NCBI GenBank assembly: GCA_021730635.1
Contig: JAJNNC010000005.1
Location: forward strand, 124,001-188,000
DNA from: Catalimonadaceae bacterium JC749
GTDB lineage: Bacteria; Bacteroidota; Bacteroidia; Cytophagales; Cyclobacteriaceae
Reading direction: 5' to 3'
Length of the DNA: 64,000 nucleotides
Below, piece after piece: positions 9,136 to 17,487 of this stretch; position 1 is the first letter of the stretch, and each line of letters begins with the position of its first letter. The translations under genes were made by a program, and so were the position numbers. The notes under the pieces are model-generated. The model saw nothing but the letters and a program-made list of their open reading frames with translations, ran no database searches and was not told the DNA's origin.

Positions 9136-9882
9136 TTACTTGCGGTATCCGTAAAATAACATGATAAAGGCGGAAGGGTAGATGCTGCGATTGATGGCAG
9201 AGGGTACCATTTCAATTTTATTAGGGAAAGCCTCCAACTGAAATCCTGCTTCAAATCCGGTAACATCGTTTTTGAAGGTGCCAAATTCAAAAGATAGGGA
9301 AGCCTTGATGTTAGCTCCGATTTGGAGGTTTGACTGACCGATGCCTCTCAGAAAAGGGCCTGAACCAATAATGCGATTGGTTTCTGTATGAACATCGGGG
9401 TCATAAGCTACAATAGACGTACGGCTGGCACTTTCGGCGTATTGGATATAGTAGGGCATTACCACACCCAGAGTAGGACCTCCTGCCAGTATCGCATTTA
9501 CTTGGACACCTTGTTGAGGGGCTTTTTTGAATACCAGCCATTCACGCCCATATTCTGGTCTGATAGAGAACAGGTAATTGGTTTTTCCTAAGATAAAGGT
9601 ATTACCACTGATACGAGAGACCCGACGGAGCTCTTTAGGGTGTTTTACGTTGACAATTTCCAAACCGAAGGTCTGAAACTGCCGATCTCCTATTCTTTTC
9701 CCAAACTTTCCTGCCAGCCCTGCAATCAGCCCGGAGTTAGTGTTTTTGCTCACTCCCCAGGTAAATTCACGGTTATATTCATAAAGATCTTTTTCTTGCG
9801 CATAGACCTGAAGAGTCAAGATGCTACAGAGAAAGACCAATCCTATGAACCAAAATATTTTTTTGTTATTTTCCACACTCAT
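9136..9882 (-). CDS. Predicted outer-membrane beta-barrel protein, unknown function
   Basis: 248 residues from the ATG at 9882 (MSVENNKK). An ATG eight codons upstream is possible but places charged sequence in front of a signal peptide that is already complete: IFWFIGLVFLCSILTLQVYAQ. After cleavage the chain alternates amphipathic strands (REFTWGVS, GLIAGLAGKFGKRIG, FSIRPEYGREW) and ends in FIMLFYGYRK, compatible with an outer-membrane barrel. I do not recognise a named family. It is divergent from the OsmC gene and immediately upstream of lipA on the same strand. Confidence 0.65.
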   Translation of the reverse strand: MSVENNKKIFWFIGLVFLCSILTLQVYAQEKDLYEYNREFTWGVSKNTNSGLIAGLAGKFGKRIGDRQFQTFGLEIVNVKHPKELRRVSRISGNTFILGKTNYLFSIRPEYGREWLVFKKAPQQGVQVNAILAGGPTLGVVMPYYIQYAESASRTSIVAYDPDVHTETNRIIGSGPFLRGIGQSNLQIGANIKASLSFEFGTFKNDVTGFEAGFQLEAFPNKIEMVPSAINRSIYPSAFIMLFYGYRK

Positions 9883-9932
9883 TGAATTAAAATTAAGGAA
9901 TATCAAGCTATTTGCAAAGATAAAAACGAAAT

Positions 9933-10337
9933 ATGATTACAGTAAAGTCTAACTATCTTGGAGAATTAAGAACGGAGGCTACTCATTTAAGATCATCCGA
10001 AAAGATTATTACAGATGCCCCTGTTGATAATAATGGTAAAGGAGAAGCTTTTTCTCCTACCGATCTGGTAGCAGCCTCCTTATGCAGTTGTATGATGACC
10101 ATTATAGGCATCAGAGCACAAAAACATGGAATCACATTGGAAGGATTAAAGGCAGATGTCACTAAAATTATGGCAGATAACCCCAGAAGGATTGCTAAAA
10201 TAATTGTAGAGTTCCATCTACTGTCCACAAACGCTACTCCAACACAGCGCTCTATGCTAAAAGAAGCGGCTATCACTTGTCCGGTAGCCCTTAGTCTTAA
10301 CCCTGCTATTGACCAAGAAGTTTTATTTCATTTCTAA
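9933..10337 (+). CDS. OsmC family peroxiredoxin-like protein
   Basis: 134 residues, the size of the short OsmC/YhfA-type proteins. Catalytic cysteines are in SLCSCMMTIIGI (Cys51 and Cys53) and AITCPVALSLNP (Cys116). The family reduces organic hydroperoxides using paired cysteines; YhfA-like members are less well characterised. Cytosolic. Convergent with ytxJ, itself a thiol-redox protein, so the two genes may belong to one oxidative-stress neighbourhood, though they are not cotranscribed. Confidence 0.88.
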   Translation: MITVKSNYLGELRTEATHLRSSEKIITDAPVDNNGKGEAFSPTDLVAASLCSCMMTIIGIRAQKHGITLEGLKADVTKIMADNPRRIAKIIVEFHLLSTNATPTQRSMLKEAAITCPVALSLNPAIDQEVLFHF

Positions 10338-10394
10338 CATGGAGAAAAAATATTCCCAATATTCTTCAATATAGTGTGTTGATCAACATCTTGA

Positions 10395-10422
10395 CAAAAA
10401 AAGCTGTATCAGGCAGCTTTTT
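10395..10422. terminator. Bidirectional terminator between osmC-like gene and ytxJ
   Basis: A-run, AGCTG, 7-nt loop, CAGCT, T-run: symmetrical, so it can stop transcription from both sides. It overlaps the ytxJ stop codon at 10409-10411. Confidence 0.75.
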
Positions 10423-10756
10423 CCAGTTGCTGTTTCAAGGTCTGATAGGATATGCCCATGTGAGAAGTGTGGAAGACACATTCCTCGTTTCTGATGAGCA
10501 AAAGTTGAGGCGACTCATGGCGTATATTAAATGTGGAAGCCACGGCATGGGAAAGTTCCCGGTGTTGGATTAAATCTAAAAAGTAGGCTTCTACGTCCTT
10601 CATTTCTTGTTCTATCCAACTTCTTTCCAAACGGTTGAGGGCCATGCTGCTGATGCCGCAGCGGGTACTGTGTTTAAAAATAACAACGGGTTTCTGGTTA
10701 GAAGCAACTTTGGCTTTTTCCAGATCCTTTTCTGTTTCGATAATACTCCAATTCAT
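10409..10756 (-). CDS. ytxJ: Bacillithiol-system redox protein YtxJ
   Basis: 115 residues with a thioredoxin-like fold. The motif VIFKHSTRCGISSMAL has the single active-site Cys33 of the monothiol bacilliredoxin-type YtxJ family. The C-terminal half carries the SPQLLLIRNEE strand with the expected cis-Pro. It would act on bacillithiol mixed disulfides in the cytosol, implying that this organism makes bacillithiol, as many Bacteroidota do. It ends 3 bp before the start of nothing on its own strand: the repeat protein gene lies immediately upstream with a 3-bp gap (stop at 10760, ytxJ start at 10756), so the two are probably cotranscribed. Confidence 0.88.
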   Translation of the reverse strand: MNWSIIETEKDLEKAKVASNQKPVVIFKHSTRCGISSMALNRLERSWIEQEMKDVEAYFLDLIQHRELSHAVASTFNIRHESPQLLLIRNEECVFHTSHMGISYQTLKQQLEKAA

Positions 10757-10759
10757 AAC

Positions 10760-11977
10760 TCAATAATACCAGATTTCTTTCTCTTTATTATCATATCTTG
10801 GTTTCTTACTTTTTGTTTTCAAATGTTTCGGTTGATCTTTAGATTTAAACCAACCGTGCCACTTTATTTTCCATTTACGATACTTTTCTTTCTGTTCGTA
10901 GGAGTTTTTGGTTTTACTTTTCAGATAGCTAACACTTGGATGCATGTCTTTTCCTGCCTTTCTTACCCTTAAGGCTCCATTAAATTGGTGTACTTCTCTG
11001 GAGAGCTTTTGCATGATGCGTGTTTGGTGCTTCCTGGTAGGTACTTTGACATGTCCCTGGTGAAAAGAAAAACTGTGCTCCAGCTCCTCATTTTTACGAA
11101 TTTTTATTGCTCCGGCATACATACCTACTTTTCGAGATACCTGGTTCTGGTGTCTTACCTCGTTTTTTGGAGAACGCACTTTGTACGTGACCGCTCCCTT
11201 GGCATTTCCAATCTTTTTTGAGTTGGCATTTTCTTTCATCTCTTGGATCCGGGGATGCGGCACTTTGATATGTCCCTGAAACGCTCCATGATCTTTCGCT
11301 AGTTGCTGATGACGTCGGATCTGTTTTTTTTGAGAAGCTCCTTTCATTTTCCCTTCAAAAAGTGCAGCCTTATCTGCCTTTTGCCTGGACTGTCGGGTTT
11401 TCAGATGACCTTCATAGGCATGCACATCTTTGGATAAGCTTTCAAAATCAATCTTATTTTTTTGCCGATGTCCGGCGTATTGTGTGCCTATTTTTTCGGG
11501 AGCCACCTTTTGCTTTGGCTTTAACTCCCCCTGAAAGGTAGACGGTGCCTTTTTCTTGAAAACTCTTTGCCAAAAGGTTGGACTGGCTACTTCTCCTCCC
11601 TCTTCTGCAGGAGGAGAAGTATATGTTTTTGCTTTGGAATCTTTTTCATCATGAGATTTTGACAAAGGCTGTTTGTACCTATCTTTTTTTCTGGCCGATT
11701 TTGTACGGGTGGGTGGTGGTGTATATTGGTCTTTGGCATCTTCGGAAGACGATTTGGATCGTGGTTGTCTGTAATTATCTTTTACTTTTCTACCCCTCCG
11801 ATCAGGATGAATTTTTACTGGCTTTTTGGGCTTTTTATTAACTTTAACAGTAGGAATAGCATCTTTTTGCTGAGCATAGGAATGCTGAGATCCTCCAGCC
11901 AACCAACACAGGAGGATGAAAAAGAAGAGAAATGTCAGACATGGGTTTTTCTTATGATATGTTGAAAGACACGCCAC
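10760..11977 (-). CDS. Secreted, very basic repeat protein of unknown function
   Basis: 405 residues. A signal peptide (FLFFFILLCWLAGGSQHSYA) is followed by a Lys/Arg-rich low-complexity part with alternating YRQP / YTPP / YKQP units (about 69-123). Then come about ten copies of a short motif, aromatic-x-Gly-x-hydrophobic-Lys, at roughly residues 148, 167, 188, 207, 233, 260, 287, 306, 332 and 373 (FQGELK, YEGHLK, FEGKMK, FQGHIK, YAGAIK, FNGALR). The spacing of 19-27 residues holds basic helical linkers. The C-terminus is Lys-rich and ends EIWYY. I recognise no named family. Upstream, 20 bp away, is a tiny lipoprotein gene on the same strand; downstream is ytxJ. The lipoprotein, repeat protein and ytxJ may form one transcript. 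Confidence 0.75.
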   Translation of the reverse strand: MACLSTYHKKNPCLTFLFFFILLCWLAGGSQHSYAQQKDAIPTVKVNKKPKKPVKIHPDRRGRKVKDNYRQPRSKSSSEDAKDQYTPPPTRTKSARKKDRYKQPLSKSHDEKDSKAKTYTSPPAEEGGEVASPTFWQRVFKKKAPSTFQGELKPKQKVAPEKIGTQYAGHRQKNKIDFESLSKDVHAYEGHLKTRQSRQKADKAALFEGKMKGASQKKQIRRHQQLAKDHGAFQGHIKVPHPRIQEMKENANSKKIGNAKGAVTYKVRSPKNEVRHQNQVSRKVGMYAGAIKIRKNEELEHSFSFHQGHVKVPTRKHQTRIMQKLSREVHQFNGALRVRKAGKDMHPSVSYLKSKTKNSYEQKEKYRKWKIKWHGWFKSKDQPKHLKTKSKKPRYDNKEKEIWYY

Positions 11978-11997
11978 CGCAAAACTGATTGCTAAAA

Positions 11998-12171
11998 TTA
12001 TTTCCTTACCCTTCCGTTTTTGTCAAATTTGATTTTAGGTCCCTGCCCTAGTTGGTATGAATCAGCTTTTGAGTGCTCGAAAGCAGGACAAGGCATGCTT
12101 GAACTGCGGCAGGAAGAAAAAATAACTAGCAAAAATAGGAATGACAAAAATATGTTGCATCTTTTTAGCAT
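11998..12171 (-). CDS. 57-residue lipoprotein
   Basis: A short gene read directly from the minus strand. The start at 12171 gives MLKRCNIFLSFLFLLVIF followed by SSC, a lipobox with Cys21. The mature part has CPAFEHSKADSY and ends in a basic FDKNGRVRK. The stop lies 20 bp before the start of the repeat protein, so the two are likely cotranscribed. The mature chain is only about 37 residues. I know of no function. The basic Lys/Arg tail resembles the composition of its neighbour, which hints that they work at the same site in the envelope. Confidence 0.7.
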   Translation of the reverse strand: MLKRCNIFLSFLFLLVIFSSCRSSSMPCPAFEHSKADSYQLGQGPKIKFDKNGRVRK

Positions 12172-12437
12172 AATTGAATATCATAAAGGTACCCTTTCTT
12201 TGAGCCAGAAAAGGTGCCTGATTTTACTTATACTAATATTTTATTTAATTTTATAAATATAAGGGCTGGTTCTGGCAGTTCTGAACGAATTTGATGGATA
12301 TTATTACATTCATTGGGATTCATCTTCATTTCCAGATTAATCCAACATTGCCATAGACCAGCACAGCTGCAAATTCTTCCAAAAAAAATCCGAGGTTGTT
12401 GTAATGTTTTTCTAAAAGTCTCGTCTACCTAGTTGAA

Positions 12438-12947
12438 ATGGATCTAAAGGCTTTTAAAAACAGTGTTTTTCCTATACAGGGAAAGCTTTTCCGTTTTGCC
12501 AAAACTATGCTGCAAAACGAAGAAGAAGCTGAAGATGCCGTACAGGAAGCATTTCTCAAGCTTTGGCAAAACCGGCAGAGTTTAAATACCTACCGCAGCG
12601 TAGAAGCTTTGGCTGTCATCATCACTAAAAATTTATGTCTGGACAGGTTGAAGTCAAGTCGATATAAACGTACCGTTTCGGCAGACCAAATAGACACGGA
12701 CAAGGCACAGGCTTCGCCCTATGAGAATATGGAGATGAGCGATCACGCAACGATTGTCAGACATATTATGAGCCGGCTTCCTGAACAGCAAAGGATGATC
12801 ATCCACCTCCGAGATGTTGAAGAATATTCTTTTGAAGAAATAGAAAAAATTACGGGGATGTGTCTAAACAATATACGGGTAACCTTATCCAGAGCCCGCA
12901 AAAGTGTTAGGGAAGCTTTTATGAAAATCGACGCTTATGGAAACTGA
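12438..12947 (+). CDS. ECF-type RNA polymerase sigma factor
   Basis: 169 residues. Region 2 is at about 8-75 (FRFAKTMLQNEEEAEDAVQE, then FLKLWQNR). Region 4 is at about 110-160 with LPEQQRMIIHLRDVEEYSFE followed by the helix-turn-helix MCLNNIRVTLSRARK. No ECF-type extra domains. It directs RNA polymerase to a small regulon, probably including its own operon. The next gene starts 11 bp before this stop, a translational overlap typical of sigma/anti-sigma pairs. Confidence 0.93.
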   Translation: MDLKAFKNSVFPIQGKLFRFAKTMLQNEEEAEDAVQEAFLKLWQNRQSLNTYRSVEALAVIITKNLCLDRLKSSRYKRTVSADQIDTDKAQASPYENMEMSDHATIVRHIMSRLPEQQRMIIHLRDVEEYSFEEIEKITGMCLNNIRVTLSRARKSVREAFMKIDAYGN

Positions 12948-13716
12948 TGACATCAATCGTCTGATAGAGAAGTATTTTGAAGGTGAATCCACTCTTCAGG
13001 AAGAAACTACCCTGCAATCCTATTTTCTTGAAGAAGAGGTGCCCACTACCCGGATGGCAGAAAAAGCACAATTTCAGCTTTTTTCAACAATGCGCCATGA
13101 GGTCACGCCAGATATGCTTAAACAAGAAAGCTTCTTTTCAAAAATTACGCGCCAGGAAGATGAGACACAACACAAAACTATCCGCTTCTTTCGGTGGAGT
13201 GTGGGTATTGCTGCCAGCTTCATTATTATGCTATTAGGCTTTGTGGTAGGCATGTTGTATGAAAAGAATTCTTCACCTACCTCAGAGGTTTTGGCCCTGA
13301 AGGATGAGTTTTCTCAAATGAAAAAGATGCTCATGTTTAATCAGATGAATAATCCTTCGGCCAGTGAAAGAATTATGGCTGTGAACACAGCACAAGCACT
13401 TCCTGAGGCAGATGACCAGGTTCTAGAGGCCCTCATTTTTACGATGAACTCCGATGTGAATCCTAACGTCAGGCTGTCTGCTGTGGAAGCCCTGCATCGG
13501 TTTGCCGATCAGAAGATGGTAATGACCGCCCTGGTAAAATCACTGAATACCCAGGAAAATCCTATCGTACAAATTGCCATCATCGATGTATTGGTAGATT
13601 TTAAGGAGCAGTCTGCATTAGACGAGTTGCGGAAACTGCTGCAAAAAGAAAACCTTACACAGGCAGTCAGAGAACAGGCGGAGTATGGGGTGAGCCAACT
13701 GGCTTATGAGAATTGA
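12937..13716 (+). CDS. Membrane protein with HEAT repeats, putative anti-sigma factor
   Basis: 259 residues. The N-terminal 75 residues (INRLIEKYFEGESTLQEE...) resemble the start of Bacteroidota anti-sigma proteins. A single membrane helix lies at about 87-107. The C-terminal 120 residues contain HEAT repeats, for example NPNVRLSAVEALHRFADQ and ENPIVQIAIIDVLVDF. The repeats lie on the far side of the membrane if the N-terminus is cytosolic. By position it should bind the ECF sigma factor encoded just upstream, with the HEAT part acting as the sensor or partner-binding module. That is inference: no anti-sigma motif with certainty is seen. Confidence 0.72.
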   Translation: METDDINRLIEKYFEGESTLQEETTLQSYFLEEEVPTTRMAEKAQFQLFSTMRHEVTPDMLKQESFFSKITRQEDETQHKTIRFFRWSVGIAASFIIMLLGFVVGMLYEKNSSPTSEVLALKDEFSQMKKMLMFNQMNNPSASERIMAVNTAQALPEADDQVLEALIFTMNSDVNPNVRLSAVEALHRFADQKMVMTALVKSLNTQENPIVQIAIIDVLVDFKEQSALDELRKLLQKENLTQAVREQAEYGVSQLAYEN

Positions 13717-13748
13717 CATAACATGAACCTGAAAATATGTAAACAACT

Positions 13749-14534
13749 ATGAAAGTGATTTATATCATCTTTATTTCATTAATGCTAACCAGCCTGGCCG
13801 TACAGGGACAAGTACAGGAGTTTAAAACTTCTTTCCTGGAAAAAGATGCGGAAAACAACCGCTTGGTTGTACTGATTAACTCCGGTAAACTGACGATAGA
13901 AGGTTATGATGGAGATGAAGTCATTATCCGGGCAGAAGGATATGAACCCCCTCCTGATCGTGCCAACGGACTGAAACCTATTCATGCCAAAGGTAGAGAC
14001 AACTCAGGGCTTGGATTAGTGGTGGATCAGCATGGTAATACTATACAGATTACCAAAGTAAATCATTTAGAAGCAGATTACTTCATTAAAATTCCGCAGA
14101 CCACTTCTGTAACCACTACCATTGAGCCACGTATGGACGATCTGCTGATAGAAAAAATTCAGGGAGAGGTAGAAGTAAATGCCAAAGCGAATGATGTGGT
14201 CTTGAAAGATATTAGTGGACCGGTTGTGATCAACAATGTCAGTGGAAACATTGATGTGGAATTTACCAGGGTTTCGCCCGATAAGCCTTCTTCTATCAGT
14301 GTGGTGAGTGGAGATGTAGACATTACCATGCCTTCGCAAAGTAAGGCTAGTTTCAATATGTGTACGGTCAGCGGAGAAATTTACACAGATTTTGATATTC
14401 AGCTAAACCAAAAGAGTGAAGGCAGTTTGAAGAGCATTTATCGTCGTAATCCGGTTCAGTGTACCATCAACAACGGGGGTTCTAACTTTCTGATCAACAC
14501 AGTCAGCGGCAATATCTATCTACGAAAGAAGTGA
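13749..14534 (+). CDS. DUF4097-family beta-repeat secreted protein
   Basis: 261 residues with a signal peptide (IIFISLMLTSLAVQGQ). The rest is a repetitive beta-strand protein with units such as INNVSGNIDVEF, ISVVSGDVDITMP, MCTVSGEIYTDF and INTVSGNIYLR. This is the recurrent 'VSGdi' pattern of DUF4097, a right-handed beta-helix-like domain. Function unknown; in many genomes such genes follow ECF sigma/anti-sigma pairs. It begins 32 bp after the HEAT gene and is very probably the third gene of that operon. Confidence 0.87.
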   Translation: MKVIYIIFISLMLTSLAVQGQVQEFKTSFLEKDAENNRLVVLINSGKLTIEGYDGDEVIIRAEGYEPPPDRANGLKPIHAKGRDNSGLGLVVDQHGNTIQITKVNHLEADYFIKIPQTTSVTTTIEPRMDDLLIEKIQGEVEVNAKANDVVLKDISGPVVINNVSGNIDVEFTRVSPDKPSSISVVSGDVDITMPSQSKASFNMCTVSGEIYTDFDIQLNQKSEGSLKSIYRRNPVQCTINNGGSNFLINTVSGNIYLRKK

Positions 14535-14557
14535 TGGGAAACGCAACAGTCTTAGGC

Positions 14558-15211
14558 TCATTCCAACCCTAACACCATATTATCCAGATTTTTGGCCCGG
14601 TTGTTAAAGTATTCAGAAAGGATGATCTGATCTCCTATGTTAAAGAGTTGTAGTCTTTCCTTTTTAATGTATTCACTGATTTTTTGATCTCTTTCTATCA
14701 TTTCAGGTAATACTTTTTTTGAAAAATGACGTGCCTTGATAATTTTTCCCTGCCAGCTCACAAAATAGTCATAACAAACCACATGAGGGCTTACATTGGC
14801 ACTTTTCTGTAATGCAAAATGTCGGGTCGACGCTGGATTGACCTCCGGGTAACGATTGTGCTTTCTGAGATACACCACATCGCCTTGCAGCAGAACTTCA
14901 AATACTACCTTACGCTGAAAATATTGATCAGGAGCGTAATCCAATACTTTATACTGGTGCATTATATCTTCTTTGTCATCCCAGTAGCTAAAAGAATGAA
15001 CCTGATGGGCAGGAAAGGTCTGTATCTGCTGTTCTGATTTATACATAACCAGATCATGGACATAATTGTAACTGATTTCTCCTTTGAGAATAGAGGCATC
15101 ATTTAAAATGACCATGCCAGGATACCATTGAATATCAGCAGGTAAGGCATGACTATACCCAATAATAAATAAGCACCAGGAAAGTCCCAGTGTAAAAAAC
15201 ATTTTCTTCAT
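14558..15211 (-). CDS. Secreted protein of unknown function
   Basis: 217 residues from the ATG at 15211 (MKKMFFTLGLSWCLF, signal ending near SHALPA). An upstream in-frame ATG at 15268 would put 19 polar residues ahead of the signal peptide and is rejected. The mature protein opens with WYPGMVILNDASILKGEISYNY, a pattern seen in several Bacteroidota periplasmic proteins that begin with a small beta domain. It has no family motif I can name. Convergent with the DUF4097 gene. Confidence 0.68.
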   Translation of the reverse strand: MKKMFFTLGLSWCLFIIGYSHALPADIQWYPGMVILNDASILKGEISYNYVHDLVMYKSEQQIQTFPAHQVHSFSYWDDKEDIMHQYKVLDYAPDQYFQRKVVFEVLLQGDVVYLRKHNRYPEVNPASTRHFALQKSANVSPHVVCYDYFVSWQGKIIKARHFSKKVLPEMIERDQKISEYIKKERLQLFNIGDQIILSEYFNNRAKNLDNMVLGLE

Positions 15212-15373
15212 ATCTCTAACCCCGATGAGATGTATTGATTCTGTTGGAAGCTTCTTGGAACTTCTCAAACAACCTTACGGCAAAATTGTGAAAATGTTAA
15301 ATTATAATCAAAAAATATTGTTGTTATTATTGTATCAATAATACAAATAGGGTTATAACAGAAAATTAGGCAT

Positions 15374-15400
15374 AAAAAAAGCCGGAAATACATCCGGCTT
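15374..15400 (-). terminator. Rho-independent terminator of the Hsp20 gene
   Basis: Minus strand: AAGCCGGA, 6-nt loop, TCCGGCTT, then seven T (15374-15380). It begins 22 bp after the hsp20 stop. Confidence 0.88.
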
Positions 15401-15421
15401 GTAAGTGAAACAAGTCTTATT

Positions 15422-15832
15422 TTAATATTCTTTAATATCAATCCTCTTTACAGGGATGGTGTCAGGTTGTTGAAAAGGCAAACTTACCAGTAAGTTACCG
15501 TTCTCAAAAACTGCATCTATTTCATCTTTATTAACAAAAGGTGGAATATCAAATATTCTACTGAACATAGGCGCCATATGACGAGAAGCCATCTTTTCTT
15601 CAACTTCTGTTGTAAAATACTCACTGTCTACATCTTTTATGATAGTGTAAATGACAAGCTGATCGCCTTTAATAAAAATATTAAAAGAATCACTGCTGAC
15701 AGAAGGTGCATGGATATTGATAACTATTTCGCTTTCTTTCTTGTCTATATTAACAGAAGTAGTGCTAGTTCCACCGTTTAAGGTATTCATAACATCAAGC
15801 TGATGAATGAAGTCTTTTAAAACATTTTTCAT
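15422..15832 (-). CDS. Hsp20 / alpha-crystallin family small heat shock protein
   Basis: 136 residues from the ATG at 15832. The alpha-crystallin domain spans about 24-130: VNIDKKESEIVINIHAP, then the late strands MFSRIFDIPPFVNKDE and FENGNLLVSLPF. These are the F-x-L-P-x-V-x-x-x-x-I-x-A-x-x-x-N-G-x-L segment of the family, here with an Ile in place of the usual Leu. ATP-independent holdase chaperone. The longer frame to 15952 reads through the ribosome-binding site and is not used. An unusually good Shine-Dalgarno precedes the ATG. Confidence 0.88.
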   Translation of the reverse strand: MKNVLKDFIHQLDVMNTLNGGTSTTSVNIDKKESEIVINIHAPSVSSDSFNIFIKGDQLVIYTIIKDVDSEYFTTEVEEKMASRHMAPMFSRIFDIPPFVNKDEIDAVFENGNLLVSLPFQQPDTIPVKRIDIKEY

Positions 15833-15838
15833 TGTAAA

Positions 15839-15846
15839 CCTCCTCT
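15839..15846 (-). promoter_or_regulatory. Strong Shine-Dalgarno of the Hsp20 gene
   Basis: Minus strand AGAGGAGG, then TTTACA and the ATG. It fixes the start at 15832 and matches the similar element in front of the universal stress gene. Confidence 0.75.
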
Positions 15847-16131
15847 GTTTAATTATTCTCTCTAAAAAAACAACAAAGAACATACCATAATAAATTAGTT
15901 TATATTTGCAAGCTTTTTTTCGGCCAATTTGGCGTATTTTCAAAATTTCCAAGACAATTAGGCATTTTCCAAGATTAGGCAGAATGTATAGATATCACCT
16001 CGGATGGGGAAATGTTATCCCACTTTTAGCCATCTCAGTGAGTAAGAAAATATGCACATTGCCCTGTCAAAAAGTCACAGAATCCGCTGCCAGAGAGGTA
16101 TCAGCAGAGGAGGCTGCTGTAAATTCTGTGT

Positions 16132-17418
16132 TTAATCTTCTTCCAGATAATTGAGGTCTTTGTGAAAAGTCTCATTGAGCGTCCATAAGGCAGCAATGGC
16201 TACTACGGTTGTCAACACACCCACCACCAGCGCACTGTTAATTATGCCCAGAGATGGTCTTAGAAACAAAAACAGAGTGGTGATGGGAATAATAGCGCCT
16301 CTTACGAAATTAGGAACCGTGGTAGCTACCGTAGCCCTGAGATTGGTGCCAAACAACTCTGCGGCCACTGTGACGAACAAGGTCCAGTACCCGTTGCTAA
16401 AACCCAGCAGAATACACAACAAGTAGAATATCTGTAGATTCTCTATGGGCAAAAGCAGATACAAAAGCGTGAAGAAGAAGGATAGCATAATAAACAATCC
16501 CATAATCTTTTTCCGACTTTGGGTATACTGGCTCAACAAACCGCTGGCTACGTTCCCAAAGACCTGACTGGCAAAAGAAAGTGTAACTGCAATACCTGCC
16601 TCTACAGGTGTTTCCAGGCCAAGCGCCTGCCCGAATTCCGGCGAAAAGGTGATCAGAACACCTACTACAAACCAGATAGGTAAACCAATAATAATACATT
16701 TCAGGTATCTGAAAAAACGCTGACGGTTGTTGAATAGCATCCATATGTTACCCCGCTGGATCTTTTCTGCTTTGGTTTTAAGGAAAATACCAGACTCAAA
16801 TACTCTGATCCGCATGATCAGCAATAGCAATCCCAGACCACCGCCGATAAAATAGGAGGCCCGCCAGTCAAAGACATCCGCGATAAAATAAGCCAGGATA
16901 GCGCCAAATACCCCTAAGGTAGCTACCAGGGTTGTGCCGTACCCTCTGATCTTCTGAGGAAGGATTTCGCTGACCAGCGTAATACCTGCTCCCAGTTCGC
17001 CGGCCAGTCCAATGCCAGCAATAAAACGCAGGACGGCATACTGAGGCACGGTCTGTACGAAACCATTGGCAATATTGGCCAGGGAATAGATTAATATAGA
17101 CCCGAATAATACGGATAACCTTCCTTTTTTATCTCCCAGAATCCCCCAGAATATACCTCCAATCAGCAGACCTGCCATCTGCATGTTCAACAGCAACACA
17201 CCATCTTCCAGCAGTTGATTTCCTGTTAAGCCCAGATCGGACAGACTGGGCACTCTTACAATGCTAAATAGGAAAAGATCATACATGTCTACCAGATAGC
17301 CCAGCGCTGCTACAATGACAGGCAATTTTACTAAGGCACGGATGACAGAAGTATCTTGTGGAATAGGGGAAGTAGCTTCTTGCTTTACAGAAGTGGCTTC
17401 AGAAGGTTGTTGTTTCAT
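16132..17418 (-). CDS. MFS transporter of the sugar-type branch
   Basis: 428 residues with about 12 membrane helices. The loop between helices 2 and 3 reads GGIFWGILGDKKGRLSVLFG, the MFS signature. IAGIGLAGELGAGITLVSE in helix 4 resembles the sugar/organic-acid proton symporter subgroup. It should import the substrate handled by the three enzymes transcribed just before it (isomerase, dehydrogenase, SDR). Inner membrane. Substrate unknown. Last gene of a four-gene minus-strand operon. Confidence 0.88.
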   Translation of the reverse strand: MKQQPSEATSVKQEATSPIPQDTSVIRALVKLPVIVAALGYLVDMYDLFLFSIVRVPSLSDLGLTGNQLLEDGVLLLNMQMAGLLIGGIFWGILGDKKGRLSVLFGSILIYSLANIANGFVQTVPQYAVLRFIAGIGLAGELGAGITLVSEILPQKIRGYGTTLVATLGVFGAILAYFIADVFDWRASYFIGGGLGLLLLIMRIRVFESGIFLKTKAEKIQRGNIWMLFNNRQRFFRYLKCIIIGLPIWFVVGVLITFSPEFGQALGLETPVEAGIAVTLSFASQVFGNVASGLLSQYTQSRKKIMGLFIMLSFFFTLLYLLLPIENLQIFYLLCILLGFSNGYWTLFVTVAAELFGTNLRATVATTVPNFVRGAIIPITTLFLFLRPSLGIINSALVVGVLTTVVAIAALWTLNETFHKDLNYLEED

Positions 17419-17487
17419 TAAATAGCTTGCGTTTACAGGTAATGATATATATTGACAGGAGATCCTGCCCTTGGCAAATATGTTGAT

